In this document: piece by piece, positions 16,854 to 23,787 of the stretch
How the letters are laid out: each line of letters starts with the position of its first letter
Numbering within the stretch: the first letter of the stretch is position 1
Source: Syntrophobacteraceae bacterium
Lineage (GTDB): Bacteria > Desulfobacterota > Syntrophobacteria > Syntrophobacterales > Syntrophobacteraceae
Reading direction: 5' to 3'
NCBI GenBank assembly: GCA_031292215.1
Contig: JARLHO010000047.1
Coordinates: 1-49,115, forward strand
Length of the DNA stretch: 49,115 bases
Notes under the pieces: model-generated
Told to the model about the DNA's origin: nothing
The model's input: only the letters and a program-made list of their open reading frames with translations
Database searches by the model: none
Position numbers and translations under genes: made by a program

Positions 16854-17408
16854 TCATGCCTGCGCTCTTTTCGGCTGGATCTGGTCGATTTCATCCAGGC
16901 ATGTCTTGAGACACTCTTTGCAACTCGATGGCCTTTGGCCGCCCTCGCAAAAAAGGGCGAAGGCCTCCGACCAGTTGACGCCGGTGCGCGGACAGCTTTT
17001 TAGAAACTCCAGAAAGCGGATTAGCCGGTTAACGGCTATGGAATCGATGGCATGTTCGATGCGGCCGGCGTTTAACTCGGCCCGCTCGGAATCGAGCTGT
17101 AAGGTGGAGGCGAAAAACTCCTTTAGTATCCCGTGGCGGTGCAGGAAATCGAGCCCGATCGTTCGTCCTTCGCTGGTAAGGGTAACGCAACTGTACGGGC
17201 TGTAGTGGATAAGGCCTCGGGCGGCCAGCACCTTGAGCGCTCCGGTTACCGAAGGACGCTGGACTCCCATCTGGTCGGCGATGTCTTTGGCTCGCGCCAC
17301 CCGGTTGGATTCTTCCAGGTGAAAGATCACTTGAATGTAGTCTTCCAGGCTGGCTGAGAGCCTTTGCCTTTTTACCGCGCGTGGTTTGGTTTGCCTGGTT
17401 TGCTTCAT
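16854..17408 (-). CDS. DtxR/MntR-family metal-dependent regulator
   Basis: This family represses metal-uptake genes when loaded with Fe(II) or Mn(II). The 184 residues start at ATG 17408 after GGAGAGG. The winged helix reads AKDIADQMGVQRPSVTGALKVLAARGLIHY (about 40-70). The dimer/metal region has HRHGILKEFF, E-rich LDSERAELNAGRIEHAID and a C-terminal CKECLKTC cluster not present in classical MntR, which could bind an extra metal. It lies between the NifU-like gene and Mrp, so iron-responsive control of Fe-S assembly is plausible. Confidence 0.88.
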   Translation of the reverse strand: MKQTRQTKPRAVKRQRLSASLEDYIQVIFHLEESNRVARAKDIADQMGVQRPSVTGALKVLAARGLIHYSPYSCVTLTSEGRTIGLDFLHRHGILKEFFASTLQLDSERAELNAGRIEHAIDSIAVNRLIRFLEFLKSCPRTGVNWSEAFALFCEGGQRPSSCKECLKTCLDEIDQIQPKRAQA

Positions 17409-17427
17409 ATCCTCTCCAACAAGAACT

Positions 17428-17546
17428 GGTGAGTGGGTGAATGGGGAAAAACCTACTCCACTCACCCAGTAGCTCATCATTTACCGGCAGGCGATGTCTT
17501 TGCCCCTACCCGATTCACCCATTCACCGATTCACCCATTCACCGGC
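17428..17546. repeat. GATTCACC/CATTCACC repeat cluster with inverted arms
   Basis: GGTGAGTGG (17428-17436) is mirrored by CCACTCACC (17458-17466). Alternating CGATTCACC and CATTCACC units follow at about 17511-17543. It fills the gap between the NifU-like and DtxR-like genes and is part of the short-repeat family seen at 16821, 35205 and 49012. Confidence 0.65.
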
Positions 17547-17553
17547 TCTTATC

Positions 17554-17949
17554 TCAGCGGCTTTTCTTATAGTAGTCCGCTATGGCCTCGCCCAGCGTAT
17601 TTACCGCAAGCCTTGCGCAGTGCAGGTGGTCGTCGGGCAGTCCACCGAGGATGTCGGCAATTTCACCAGGCTCTATGCGGAGCGCGTCGTCCAGGTTCCT
17701 GCCCTTTGCCAGCTCGCTCATCGCGCTCGAGCAGACCCACGTGTAGATGCAGCCATGCGGCGCGACCTTAATGTCTTTTATATTCTCGTTTGTAATTTCT
17801 AAAAACACCTCGACCGAATCGCCGCATTGGCCGACCGCGTTAGCCTTGGCATGGGCATTCTCAATGTGGCCGATATTTTCAGGCTGCTTTACCAGGCGCA
17901 AAAAATTTTCCCCCACCTGGTTTATCCCCGCGAATTTATCCTCAGACAT
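17554..17949 (-). CDS. NifU/IscU-like Fe-S scaffold protein
   Basis: IscU-type scaffolds assemble Fe-S clusters on three conserved cysteines. The 131 residues carry AVGQCGDSVEVFLEI (C1), HGCIYTWVCSSAMSELAKG (C2) and DHLHCARLAVNTL (C3), in the expected order. The start at 17949 follows AAGGAG. A sigma-54-like promoter (18011-18026) lies about 60 bases upstream. Genes of this kind beside NifX and Mrp homologs suggest a dedicated cofactor-assembly set rather than housekeeping Isc/Suf, which is not seen in the window. Confidence 0.9.
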   Translation of the reverse strand: MSEDKFAGINQVGENFLRLVKQPENIGHIENAHAKANAVGQCGDSVEVFLEITNENIKDIKVAPHGCIYTWVCSSAMSELAKGRNLDDALRIEPGEIADILGGLPDDHLHCARLAVNTLGEAIADYYKKSR

Positions 17950-18010
17950 CACTGTTTCTCCTTCTATAACGCCGTATTTTTTTAAAAAACATGTCAGCGG
18001 AATCACTAGA

Positions 18011-18026
18011 ATCAAAAAACGCGCCA
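18011..18026 (-). promoter_or_regulatory. Sigma-54-like promoter of the NifU-like gene
   Basis: On the minus strand this reads TGGCGCGTTTTTTGAT. The -24 TGGC and -12 TTG are present at correct spacing; the final GC of the -12 is replaced (GA). Its near-identical counterpart at 20981-20996 (TGGCGCGGTTTTTGAT) supports function. Confidence 0.7.
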
Positions 18027-18099
18027 TTCGCCACAATTACGCCCAATAACATCCCTCCGCCATTCGGTCTGGGTGGAGAAGGCGCGCAAAGGCGCTTTC

Positions 18100-18140
18100 A
18101 GTCCCCTGCAGTCGCATGCAAGGATGCAAATGGTTTCCAC
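18100..18140. promoter_or_regulatory. Conserved upstream activating element, copy A
   Basis: AGTCCCCTG (18100-18108), AAGGATGCAAAT (18120-18131) and GTTTCCAC (18133-18140) recur in the same order and spacing at 21071-21112. In both places the element lies between divergent sigma-54 promoters, 48-50 bases before the plus-strand -24. It is probably an enhancer-binding-protein or IHF-type site. Confidence 0.7.
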
Positions 18141-18187
18141 CTTCCCGGTCCGGCGCATCGCATCCCTGTTTAGGACCATAAGGGGCA

Positions 18188-18203
18188 TGGCGCAAAGATT
18201 GTA
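18188..18203 (+). promoter_or_regulatory. Sigma-54-like promoter of the GAF gene
   Basis: TGGCGCAAAGATTGTA has the -24 TGGC, the -12 TTG and exact consensus spacing. The -12 ends GTA as in the sister promoter at 21162. Confidence 0.72.
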
Positions 18204-18383
18204 CCGATCTTAGGTTAGGGCCATGATCTAGCATGGCCTTCCGGACAAGACTTTTTGTTCTCATTGAGATAGGTGAAATCGGCCGGTTCCGGCGCAGGCG
18301 AAAATCCGCCTGCATTGCAGCGGGTCGGCCGCGCCTGCCCCGGGAAAGCAGGGGCGGCCATTAAACTCAAAGGAGTAAAAGTC
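18204..18383 (+). other. Structured 5' leader of the GAF gene
   Basis: The untranslated leader is about 170 bases. Hairpins are CCATG...CATGG near 18221, GCAGGC/GCCTGC (18294-18299/18308-18313) and GGCCGCGCCTGC/GCAGGGGCGGCC (18327-18338/18348-18359, 11 of 12). The last ends 11 bases before AAAGGAG, the ribosome site. I see no match to a known riboswitch class. Confidence 0.5.
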
Positions 18384-19013
18384 ATGAAAAGACAACTTCT
18401 TAACTACGACACTCTACTCAAAATCTCCGGTGCTGTCTCCCACTCAAAGGATCCTGAAGAAGTCGTGCTGTTGACCGTGGAAAGTATAAAGACGGCCCTT
18501 GATGTCAAGGGGTGCGCGTTGTTTCTGGTCGACCGCCTAACCGACCAGCTCGATTTGGCCGCCTCTTTCGGGCTTGGCAAAGACTACATCTCTAAGGGGC
18601 CGCTCAGCGCATCGCGCTCCATAACACAATCTCTCGAAGATGGCCCGGTAGCAATCTACGATGTGGCCGACGATCCGAGAGTTCAGTACCCCGCAGAGGC
18701 CCAAAAAGAAGGAATCGTTTCCATTCTTTCCGTTCCCGTCGTTGCCTGCGGCCAGTCGATCGGGGCTTTGCGCGTCTACACCGCCGAGCCCTGGGATTTT
18801 ACCCTCGATGACGTCAATTTTGTTCAGGCCGTGGCCTCACTGGCCGGTATGGCCATCGAGATGGCCAGACTCTACAAGGGTTTCAAAGACAGCATCGAGG
18901 TGTTAAAGCAGTTTAGAGACCCGAAGACCCTCAAAAGCAAGAGGCTAACGCCCTATGAGGGGGTTCCGGTAAGCGTCCCCCGGGGTATCGCGAAAAAGGT
19001 CATGCCGGTGTAA
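18384..19013 (+). CDS. GAF domain protein
   Basis: This 209-residue cytosolic protein is one GAF domain (about 20-165) with short tails: DPEEVVLLTVESIKTAL, KGCALFLVD, ILSVPVVACGQSIGALRVYT, FVQAVASLAGMAIEMARLY. GAF domains bind small molecules, metals or cyclic nucleotides. There is no output domain, so it may sense for a partner. The ATG at 18384 follows AAAGGAG. Its promoter is sigma-54-like and divergent to the NifU-like gene, with the same control region as the DUF5320-like gene at 21224. That suggests a regulatory or metal-sensing role in the same regulon. Confidence 0.85.
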   Translation: MKRQLLNYDTLLKISGAVSHSKDPEEVVLLTVESIKTALDVKGCALFLVDRLTDQLDLAASFGLGKDYISKGPLSASRSITQSLEDGPVAIYDVADDPRVQYPAEAQKEGIVSILSVPVVACGQSIGALRVYTAEPWDFTLDDVNFVQAVASLAGMAIEMARLYKGFKDSIEVLKQFRDPKTLKSKRLTPYEGVPVSVPRGIAKKVMPV

Positions 19014-19167
19014 GGATGTAGCCGATTCCAGGTCATCGCCGGGGTGGAAAACGATTGCCCGTCTTTTGCTCTCGTATTGGAACTCCAGCGCGAAACCCCA
19101 AACGGGCCCCTTCATTTCAACTCCAACCGTTCCTTGCCGATTGGAGTCCATCCGCTCCGGCGCTTCC

Positions 19168-19422
19168 TCAGGACAGCGCTTTGCCGCAACAACTGCCGGG
19201 AACGCATCCTTTCGATGCCGCGGAGGCCCCGCAGCACCCGGTATCGCCTGCCCCCGGCAGTCTGTCCACGGACTTTACTCCGGAAAGACTCGACGGGGTG
19301 GACAGGAGCCTTTTTAAATCGGGACAGCCGCATTTTTCGCAGCGTAAATCCGGGCTGCCCGCAGACACGATCTTTTCAAAGACATTGCCGCAGGACGTGC
19401 ATTGGAACTCGAATATTGGCAT
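19168..19422 (-). CDS. FmdB-family zinc ribbon protein (second copy)
   Basis: This 84-residue protein starts MPIFEFQCTSCGNVFE, with a second CEKCGC pair, giving the FmdB zinc ribbon. A Cys-rich tail (GCCGASAASKGCVPGSCCGKALS) is unusual and might bind more metal. It is the last gene of the minus-strand operon NifX-like - MBL - FmdB (gaps of 39 and 31 bases), transcribed from the sigma-54-like promoter at 20981. Confidence 0.85.
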   Translation of the reverse strand: MPIFEFQCTSCGNVFEKIVSAGSPDLRCEKCGCPDLKRLLSTPSSLSGVKSVDRLPGAGDTGCCGASAASKGCVPGSCCGKALS

Positions 19423-19453
19423 GTGGAATTTTTCCTCTTCTTAAAAAAAGTTA

Positions 19454-20296
19454 CTAAATTTCGAGCACAAAACCTACGGAGCCAAAAGCGAACCGCTCGC
19501 CGAATTCGAAGGCCAGCCTGGCCATGGGCCCCAGTCCGGTACAGTGGCTAACGGCTAGCACCTGTATGTCGAACTCCCTTAGCGCCTCGATGCTGGGAGA
19601 AATTTGCGCTGCGGGGGAAAGGCCAAGATGGGTGCCGCCAAGAACGGCGTAAACGCGTTTTTCGCCGGTCTTTTGGACCGCGTGGGAAAGAATATTTACT
19701 ACCCCTGCGTGAGCGCACCCCAAAACGACCACCAACCCCCGGGACGTTGTTATGACCAGCGAGAAATCATCGAGAAAAGGGTCCTGGAAAAACCCGCCGT
19801 TTCGACGAACCACGAGCCTGGGGGCGCCCTGCTCGAAGTCCGTTTTTCTCGGGACCTCACCCGTTATGAAGACGTTATCGGCAATTTGGGCGAAATCGCG
19901 CCGCCAGTCAAACTTTGCCCCGCGGGTCGTAAGATGGGACTGGGTCCAGGGCATACCGTTTGCCCGCGGCTTTTCCTCCCCACCCTCGGATGGGATCAAC
20001 CGGAATCTTTCACTAAATACTTCCGGATGAGCTACTACGGGGCAGGGGCCTTTTACTTCCAAAAACGCGGGCAGCCCCCCCACGTGGTCCGAGTGTCCGT
20101 GGCTCAAAACGACTTGCGACACATCCCGGAGATCTTTTCCTAGCCGCATCGAGTTCGAAATGAGCCCCAAACCCTGCCCGGTGTCGAATAAAATATTTTG
20201 GCCGGGTGTTTCGATAAACGCAGCAAATCCGTGCTCACCCAGAAACCCCATACCAAAGACCGTATTTTCGCAAAGTACAGTTACTCTGCACTCCAT
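19454..20296 (-). CDS. MBL-fold metallo-hydrolase
   Basis: This 280-residue protein has the metallo-beta-lactamase fold. The metal motif HGHSDHVGG lies near residue 65, with later ligands in VLGCAHAGVVNIL and VSHCTG. The layout resembles the archaeal/bacterial 'dihydropteroate-synthase-related' MBL group (N-terminal LCENTVFGMGFLGEHGFAAFIE). Such genes often sit beside NifX/Mrp proteins in anaerobes. The substrate is unknown. It is second in the operon behind the NifX-like gene. Confidence 0.88.
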   Translation of the reverse strand: MECRVTVLCENTVFGMGFLGEHGFAAFIETPGQNILFDTGQGLGLISNSMRLGKDLRDVSQVVLSHGHSDHVGGLPAFLEVKGPCPVVAHPEVFSERFRLIPSEGGEEKPRANGMPWTQSHLTTRGAKFDWRRDFAQIADNVFITGEVPRKTDFEQGAPRLVVRRNGGFFQDPFLDDFSLVITTSRGLVVVLGCAHAGVVNILSHAVQKTGEKRVYAVLGGTHLGLSPAAQISPSIEALREFDIQVLAVSHCTGLGPMARLAFEFGERFAFGSVGFVLEI

Positions 20297-20335
20297 CTAT
20301 CGCGCCTCCCGGGAAAAGCTGTTTTTGCCAAATGT

Positions 20336-20920
20336 CTAGCGGGTCTTTCTGGTCATGGCGGACGAGCACGCAGGACAAAGGATTTGAGAGCAGGGGATGC
20401 CACGCTCGTGGCCTACCGTTTCCCCGCATCGGGGGCAGACGCAAAATCCCCCGGGGCCTGCCTGCGTTTTGTCTTCCGGCCCGGGATTGGGGGGGGACGT
20501 TTTCGCGGCCGCTCCAACACCTTCCGTGGTCGCTCCGGCCGTTTCCCTCGCGCATTTTGCGCCCACCTTGTAGCGGCGCTGTCCCCTGCATCCGGGGAGC
20601 CAGTACCTGGGGCAGTCGAGTTCGCCTTTGCAGTAAGCCTCAAGGACTTCTTGGATTTCGCCGGCAATTCCGTGGATAATTCTAAAACCCAGGCTTTCGG
20701 CGTAGCTTAACATCGCCGGGCTTAGCGCGCCGCAGATCACGGTATTTATCCCCTGCCGGCGCAGGGTGCGCATAAGAGCGAACCGGCTCTCATCCTTTAC
20801 GTGCATCTCACGGCTTGCCGTAGCCTCGGGCCCTTCCCCGGAGACGATCAGAATCTTCGAGCACCAATCCAGCACAGGCGCTACGCGGGTGCGAAAGACC
20901 GGGATGGCCACCATAGTCAT
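20336..20920 (-). CDS. NifX/NafY-like (orange-protein family) with C-terminal zinc ribbon
   Basis: The first ~120 residues match the dinitrogenase iron-molybdenum cofactor biosynthesis fold (MTMVAIPVFRTRVAPVLDWC, INTVICGALSPAM, GFRIIHGIAGEIQEVLEAY). Proteins of this fold bind FeMo-co precursors or, in orange protein, a Mo-Cu cluster. A Gly/Pro/Ala linker (about 130-160) leads to a zinc-ribbon tail with CVCPRCGE and ILCPACSSAM, so this is a fusion, 194 residues in all. It leads the operon with MBL and FmdB. No nifHDK is present here, so nitrogen fixation is not implied. Confidence 0.88.
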   Translation of the reverse strand: MTMVAIPVFRTRVAPVLDWCSKILIVSGEGPEATASREMHVKDESRFALMRTLRRQGINTVICGALSPAMLSYAESLGFRIIHGIAGEIQEVLEAYCKGELDCPRYWLPGCRGQRRYKVGAKCARETAGATTEGVGAAAKTSPPNPGPEDKTQAGPGGFCVCPRCGETVGHERGIPCSQILCPACSSAMTRKTR

Positions 20921-20980
20921 CTCCTCCTTGGACCATTAGTTTTAATAGCGCGGTCCGAATTCGGGCCGTTTGCTCTATTT

Positions 20981-20996
20981 ATCAAAAACCGCGCCA
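20981..20996 (-). promoter_or_regulatory. Sigma-54-like promoter of the NifX-like operon
   Basis: On the minus strand this reads TGGCGCGGTTTTTGAT, differing by one base from the NifU-like promoter at 18011. The NifX-like ATG is about 60 bases downstream, the same distance as at the sister locus. Confidence 0.72.
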
Positions 20997-21070
20997 TTGT
21001 CCTCGGGTGGTGCGGGGGCTGCTGTCCGGTCTTGCCGCCCAAAGGGGGCGCGATGGGAAAAGGTGTCTAT

Positions 21071-21112
21071 AGTCCCCTGTTTTCAGCCTGTAAGGATGCA
21101 AATTGTTTCCAC
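21071..21112. promoter_or_regulatory. Conserved upstream activating element, copy B
   Basis: AGTCCCCTG (21071-21079), AAGGATGCAAAT (21092-21103) and GTTTCCAC (21105-21112) match copy A (18100-18140) in order and spacing. The surrounding sequence is not conserved, so the match is unlikely to be a simple recent duplication. Confidence 0.72.
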
Positions 21113-21161
21113 TTTTTACGGCCTCGTTTTTCCTTCCGTCTACGCGGCCCAATCCGGCCAA

Positions 21162-21177
21162 TGGCACGGAGATTGTA
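21162..21177 (+). promoter_or_regulatory. Sigma-54 promoter of the DUF5320-like gene
   Basis: TGGCACGGAGATTGTA matches the consensus except C to T in the -12 GC. The ATG at 21224 lies 47 bases downstream. The gene's ribosome site is AAAGGAGG. Confidence 0.78.
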
Positions 21178-21223
21178 ATCTTTTACTGCTGCAGGAAATC
21201 TCTAGCAAAAGGAGGTATGCGAC

Positions 21224-21580
21224 ATGCCGGGTTTTGATAGAAGTGGACCGAATGGGGCAGGCCCCATGACGGGCGGGGTGAGAGGCTCCTGTGGGGGCCT
21301 TGGCGGGCGCGGCGTAAGGAATCGCTCTGAAGGTGGCGGAGTCCTTACGGGAAGAGGCGGTGGCGGCCGAGGGTGTAAAAACAGGTTTTTTAGCACCGCT
21401 GCTTCCGGGTTGGGCTTTTCCCGCGGGCCTCAAACGTTTGAGCAAGGTTTTGGGGGGGACGTGGAATCCGTTACTCACCTGGAAACGCTAAAGAAGAGGG
21501 CCGGGTATTTTGAAAAAATCCTGGATGGAATCAAGCGGCAAATTCAAAGGTTGGAGTCGGGAACGCCGGCCGGCCGGTAA
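21224..21580 (+). CDS. DUF5320-like glycine-rich small protein
   Basis: This 118-residue protein begins MPGFDRSGPNGAGPMTGG, the signature of the DUF5320 group, followed by about 50 residues of Gly/Arg-rich low complexity and a C-terminal coiled coil (THLETLKKRAGYFEKILDGIKRQIQRLES). The function is unknown. The group is repeatedly found next to NifX-like and Mrp genes in anaerobes. It is transcribed from the sigma-54 promoter at 21162, and the selenoprotein candidate follows 141 bases later. Confidence 0.85.
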   Translation: MPGFDRSGPNGAGPMTGGVRGSCGGLGGRGVRNRSEGGGVLTGRGGGGRGCKNRFFSTAASGLGFSRGPQTFEQGFGGDVESVTHLETLKKRAGYFEKILDGIKRQIQRLESGTPAGR

Positions 21581-21721
21581 GCTCGGTTTGTAAAGAGGCG
21601 CTTTTTAGCTGGATGAGGCTCCCCTCCGGGTCCCGCGGGGCTGACTTGGCTCCAATAGCCGGGCGGGGAGCATTGTTAAGAATCCGGGTTATAATCGGAC
21701 TGCAAGTCAAAGGAGGTGAGC

Positions 21722-23092
21722 GTGAAAAGCGGAGATAAATTGGTGATCGTTGGATGCGGCGGCGCGGGTGGTCCGGCGGCGATGCTGGCAAAAAAGCTGA
21801 TGCCCGAACTGGACGTTACCGTTATTCGCAAAGAAGAGTTTTTTATCGTACGGTGAGCTCTTCCTCACGTCGTGGCCGGTCTGGTCACAGGAGAATCCAT
21901 CATTGTCGCCGATAAGATGCTCGAAGGCGCCGGCATTAAGGTCGTAAAGGGCGAAGTCTTAAGAGTCGATGCGGCCGCAAGGAATGTCTTCGTCTCGGGC
22001 GGTGAAACGTTCGGATACGATAAGCTATTTCTTGCAACCGGCGCCGACGCGATCATGCCGCCCCTTGAGGGAAACGATCTCGAGGGCGTTTTGACATTGC
22101 GGGGACTTGCCGATGGCTGGAAAATAAAATCCTGCATAGCCGATAAAAACGCCGTAAATATCGTATTTATCGGCGCGGGTTTCATCAGCATGGAAATAGC
22201 CTCGCTACTTTCCGAAAACGTGGATCGATTGCTAAATATTTCGGTTATCGAATACCTGGACCGTCCTCTGCCCCTGATGCTCGATTATGACATGGCCGAT
22301 GTGGTTCGGCCGTACCTGGAACAAAAGGGGCTAAATATGTTTCTAAACGAAAAGGCGGAAAAACTGGTGGGTAGTAACGGCCAGGTCACCGGGGTCGTGT
22401 TGGGGTCCGGGAAAAAGCTCGATGCCGATGTGGTCATTGTAAACGTGGGCGCAAGGGCAAATGTGGAGCTTGCCGAGCAGATCGGCCTGGAGATGGGCCG
22501 GTTTGGCATCAAGGTGAACGGGTTCCAGGAGACTTCCAACCCCGATATCCTTGCGGGGGGCGATTGCGTGGAAAAAATCAATTTTATTACGAAAAAACCC
22601 ACCCCGGGTCGTCTTCGGGGACCCGCGGTAATGCAGGGGCGTCTTGCTGCAAAACGGCTTGCGGGCTACGATGTCGAGTTTCCGGGCGTACTGGATGCCG
22701 GGGGGTGTAAAATGTTTGATATGACGGTCGCAGCCACCGGCCTTACTGCGGCAAACGCGGCCCTTGAAGGTATCGAAACGGTATGTGCAACCGTTGATTC
22801 ACGGAGCAAACACGCGATGATTGCGGGGATGAAACCCTGGAAAATAAAGCTGGTCTTTGACAAAAAGACGCAAAAGCTTATCGGGGGCCAGATTGTGAGC
22901 CATGCGGTGGCCCCGGCAAAAGAGATCGACGCCCTCACCGCTTTTATCCTCGCCGGAAGGACAATTCCGGAGCTAACAACCTTTACTGCGGCCTGCAACC
23001 CGGATATCTCCTCTGAGCCAAGCGCTGAACCGATCACCCTTTGCGCGGAACAGGCGTGGCAAAAATTGCGTCAACTCGGCCGGACGCAATAA
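21722..23092 (+). CDS. Selenocysteine-containing FAD/NAD-dependent disulfide reductase (CoADR/NADH oxidase-like)
   Basis: The gene reads as 456 residues if the in-frame UGA at 21854-21856 (codon 45) is selenocysteine. GTG at 21722 follows AAAGGAGGTGAGC. The N-part has the FAD-binding VIVGCGGAGG (8-17). The UGA follows EEFFIVR and precedes ALPHVVAG, matching the CGLPYY motif that holds the single redox Cys (about 42-43) of CoA-disulfide reductase and NADH oxidase. Downstream are ATGAD (about 105), the NAD-binding IGAGFIS (151-156) and GGDC (about 280). Sequence on both sides of the UGA fits the family. The SECIS-like hairpin is at 21872-21888. A simple nonsense mutation or sequencing error is the alternative. 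Likely a thiol/peroxide/CoA redox enzyme. Confidence 0.85.
21854..21892 (+). promoter_or_regulatory. UGA (Sec) codon and bacterial SECIS-like hairpin
   Basis: After the UGA at 21854-21856, GUGGCC (21872-21877) pairs with GGUCAC (21883-21888), including one G-U pair, around the loop GGUCU. UCCU/AGGA extend the stem after a bulge. The loop starts 21 bases after the UGA; in E. coli fdhF the same GGUCU loop lies 18 bases after. These are the two features SelB requires. Confidence 0.78.
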
Positions 23093-23158
23093 TACGCCGA
23101 CATGTGCTTTGCGAGCGCGGGGTGGCACAGTCCCCCGCGCTTTTCTCCCCCAACCCGT

Positions 23159-23187
23159 TTGACTTTTTCGCGGACGCTTCTTATTTT
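23159..23187 (+). promoter_or_regulatory. Sigma-70-type promoter of the rubrerythrin gene
   Basis: TTGACT (23159-23164), a 17-base spacer and TATTTT (23182-23187). It leaves a leader of about 75 bases before the ATG at 23268. Confidence 0.55.
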
Positions 23188-23267
23188 GATCCAGTCGGCG
23201 AGGCTGTCGGCCGTTAACGGGGCTGTCTTTCTTCTATTCACTTATTTTAAAACGGGGGAGCATATAA

Positions 23268-23762
23268 ATGTCCAAGACCGAAAAGGACCTTATGGACGCC
23301 TTTGCCGGCGAATCGCAGGCAAACAGGAGATACCTGGCTTATTCGCAACGGGCCGAAGATGAGTTCCTGCACGGGGTGGCCAGGCTTTTCCGGGCCATAG
23401 CCGAGGCGGAAACCATTCACGCGATAAAACACCTGCGCACGGCGGGAAAGGTCAAGAGCACCAAAGAAAACATCGAAGACGCCATAGCCGGTGAGACTCA
23501 TGAATTCCGCACCATGTACCCGGAGATGATCGCGCATGCGAAAGAAGAAGGCAATAAGTCCGCCGAAATAGGCTTTGATTACGCCAACAAGGTGGAAGCC
23601 CTGCATGCGCAGTTGTATAAAAAAGCGCTCGAAGACCCGGAAAATTTTCCTCTGCAGGACTACTACATCTGTAAAATTTGCGGCTGCACCATCGCTAAAG
23701 ACATTCCGGACGTCTGCCCGGTATGCGGGGCGAATTCCAAGGCTTTTTTCAAGGTGGATTAG
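23268..23762 (+). CDS. Rubrerythrin
   Basis: Rubrerythrin reduces H2O2 in the anaerobe cytosol with a di-iron site and a rubredoxin-like centre. The 164 residues show the ferritin-like helices with Fe ligands in AGESQANRRY, EAETIHAIKH, AGETHEF and NKVEALHAQLY. The C-terminal rubredoxin domain has CKICGC and CPVCGA. The length is slightly short for the family but complete. It lies behind the Sec flavoprotein and upstream of FprA, a set that points to oxygen and peroxide defence. Confidence 0.95.
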   Translation: MSKTEKDLMDAFAGESQANRRYLAYSQRAEDEFLHGVARLFRAIAEAETIHAIKHLRTAGKVKSTKENIEDAIAGETHEFRTMYPEMIAHAKEEGNKSAEIGFDYANKVEALHAQLYKKALEDPENFPLQDYYICKICGCTIAKDIPDVCPVCGANSKAFFKVD

Positions 23763-23787
23763 GGCTTGTCCGTAAATTTCCCGGCCC

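Noticed and set aside
20336-20920. Evidence for nitrogen fixation from the NifX- and NifU-like genes
   Set aside because: No nifHDK, nifE/N or nifB is seen. These families also serve other metal clusters in anaerobes.
23121-23137. Sigma-54 promoter before rubrerythrin (TGGCACAG...)
   Set aside because: The -24 matches, but the -12 position reads CCCG. A sigma-70-type pair at 23159-23187 fits better.
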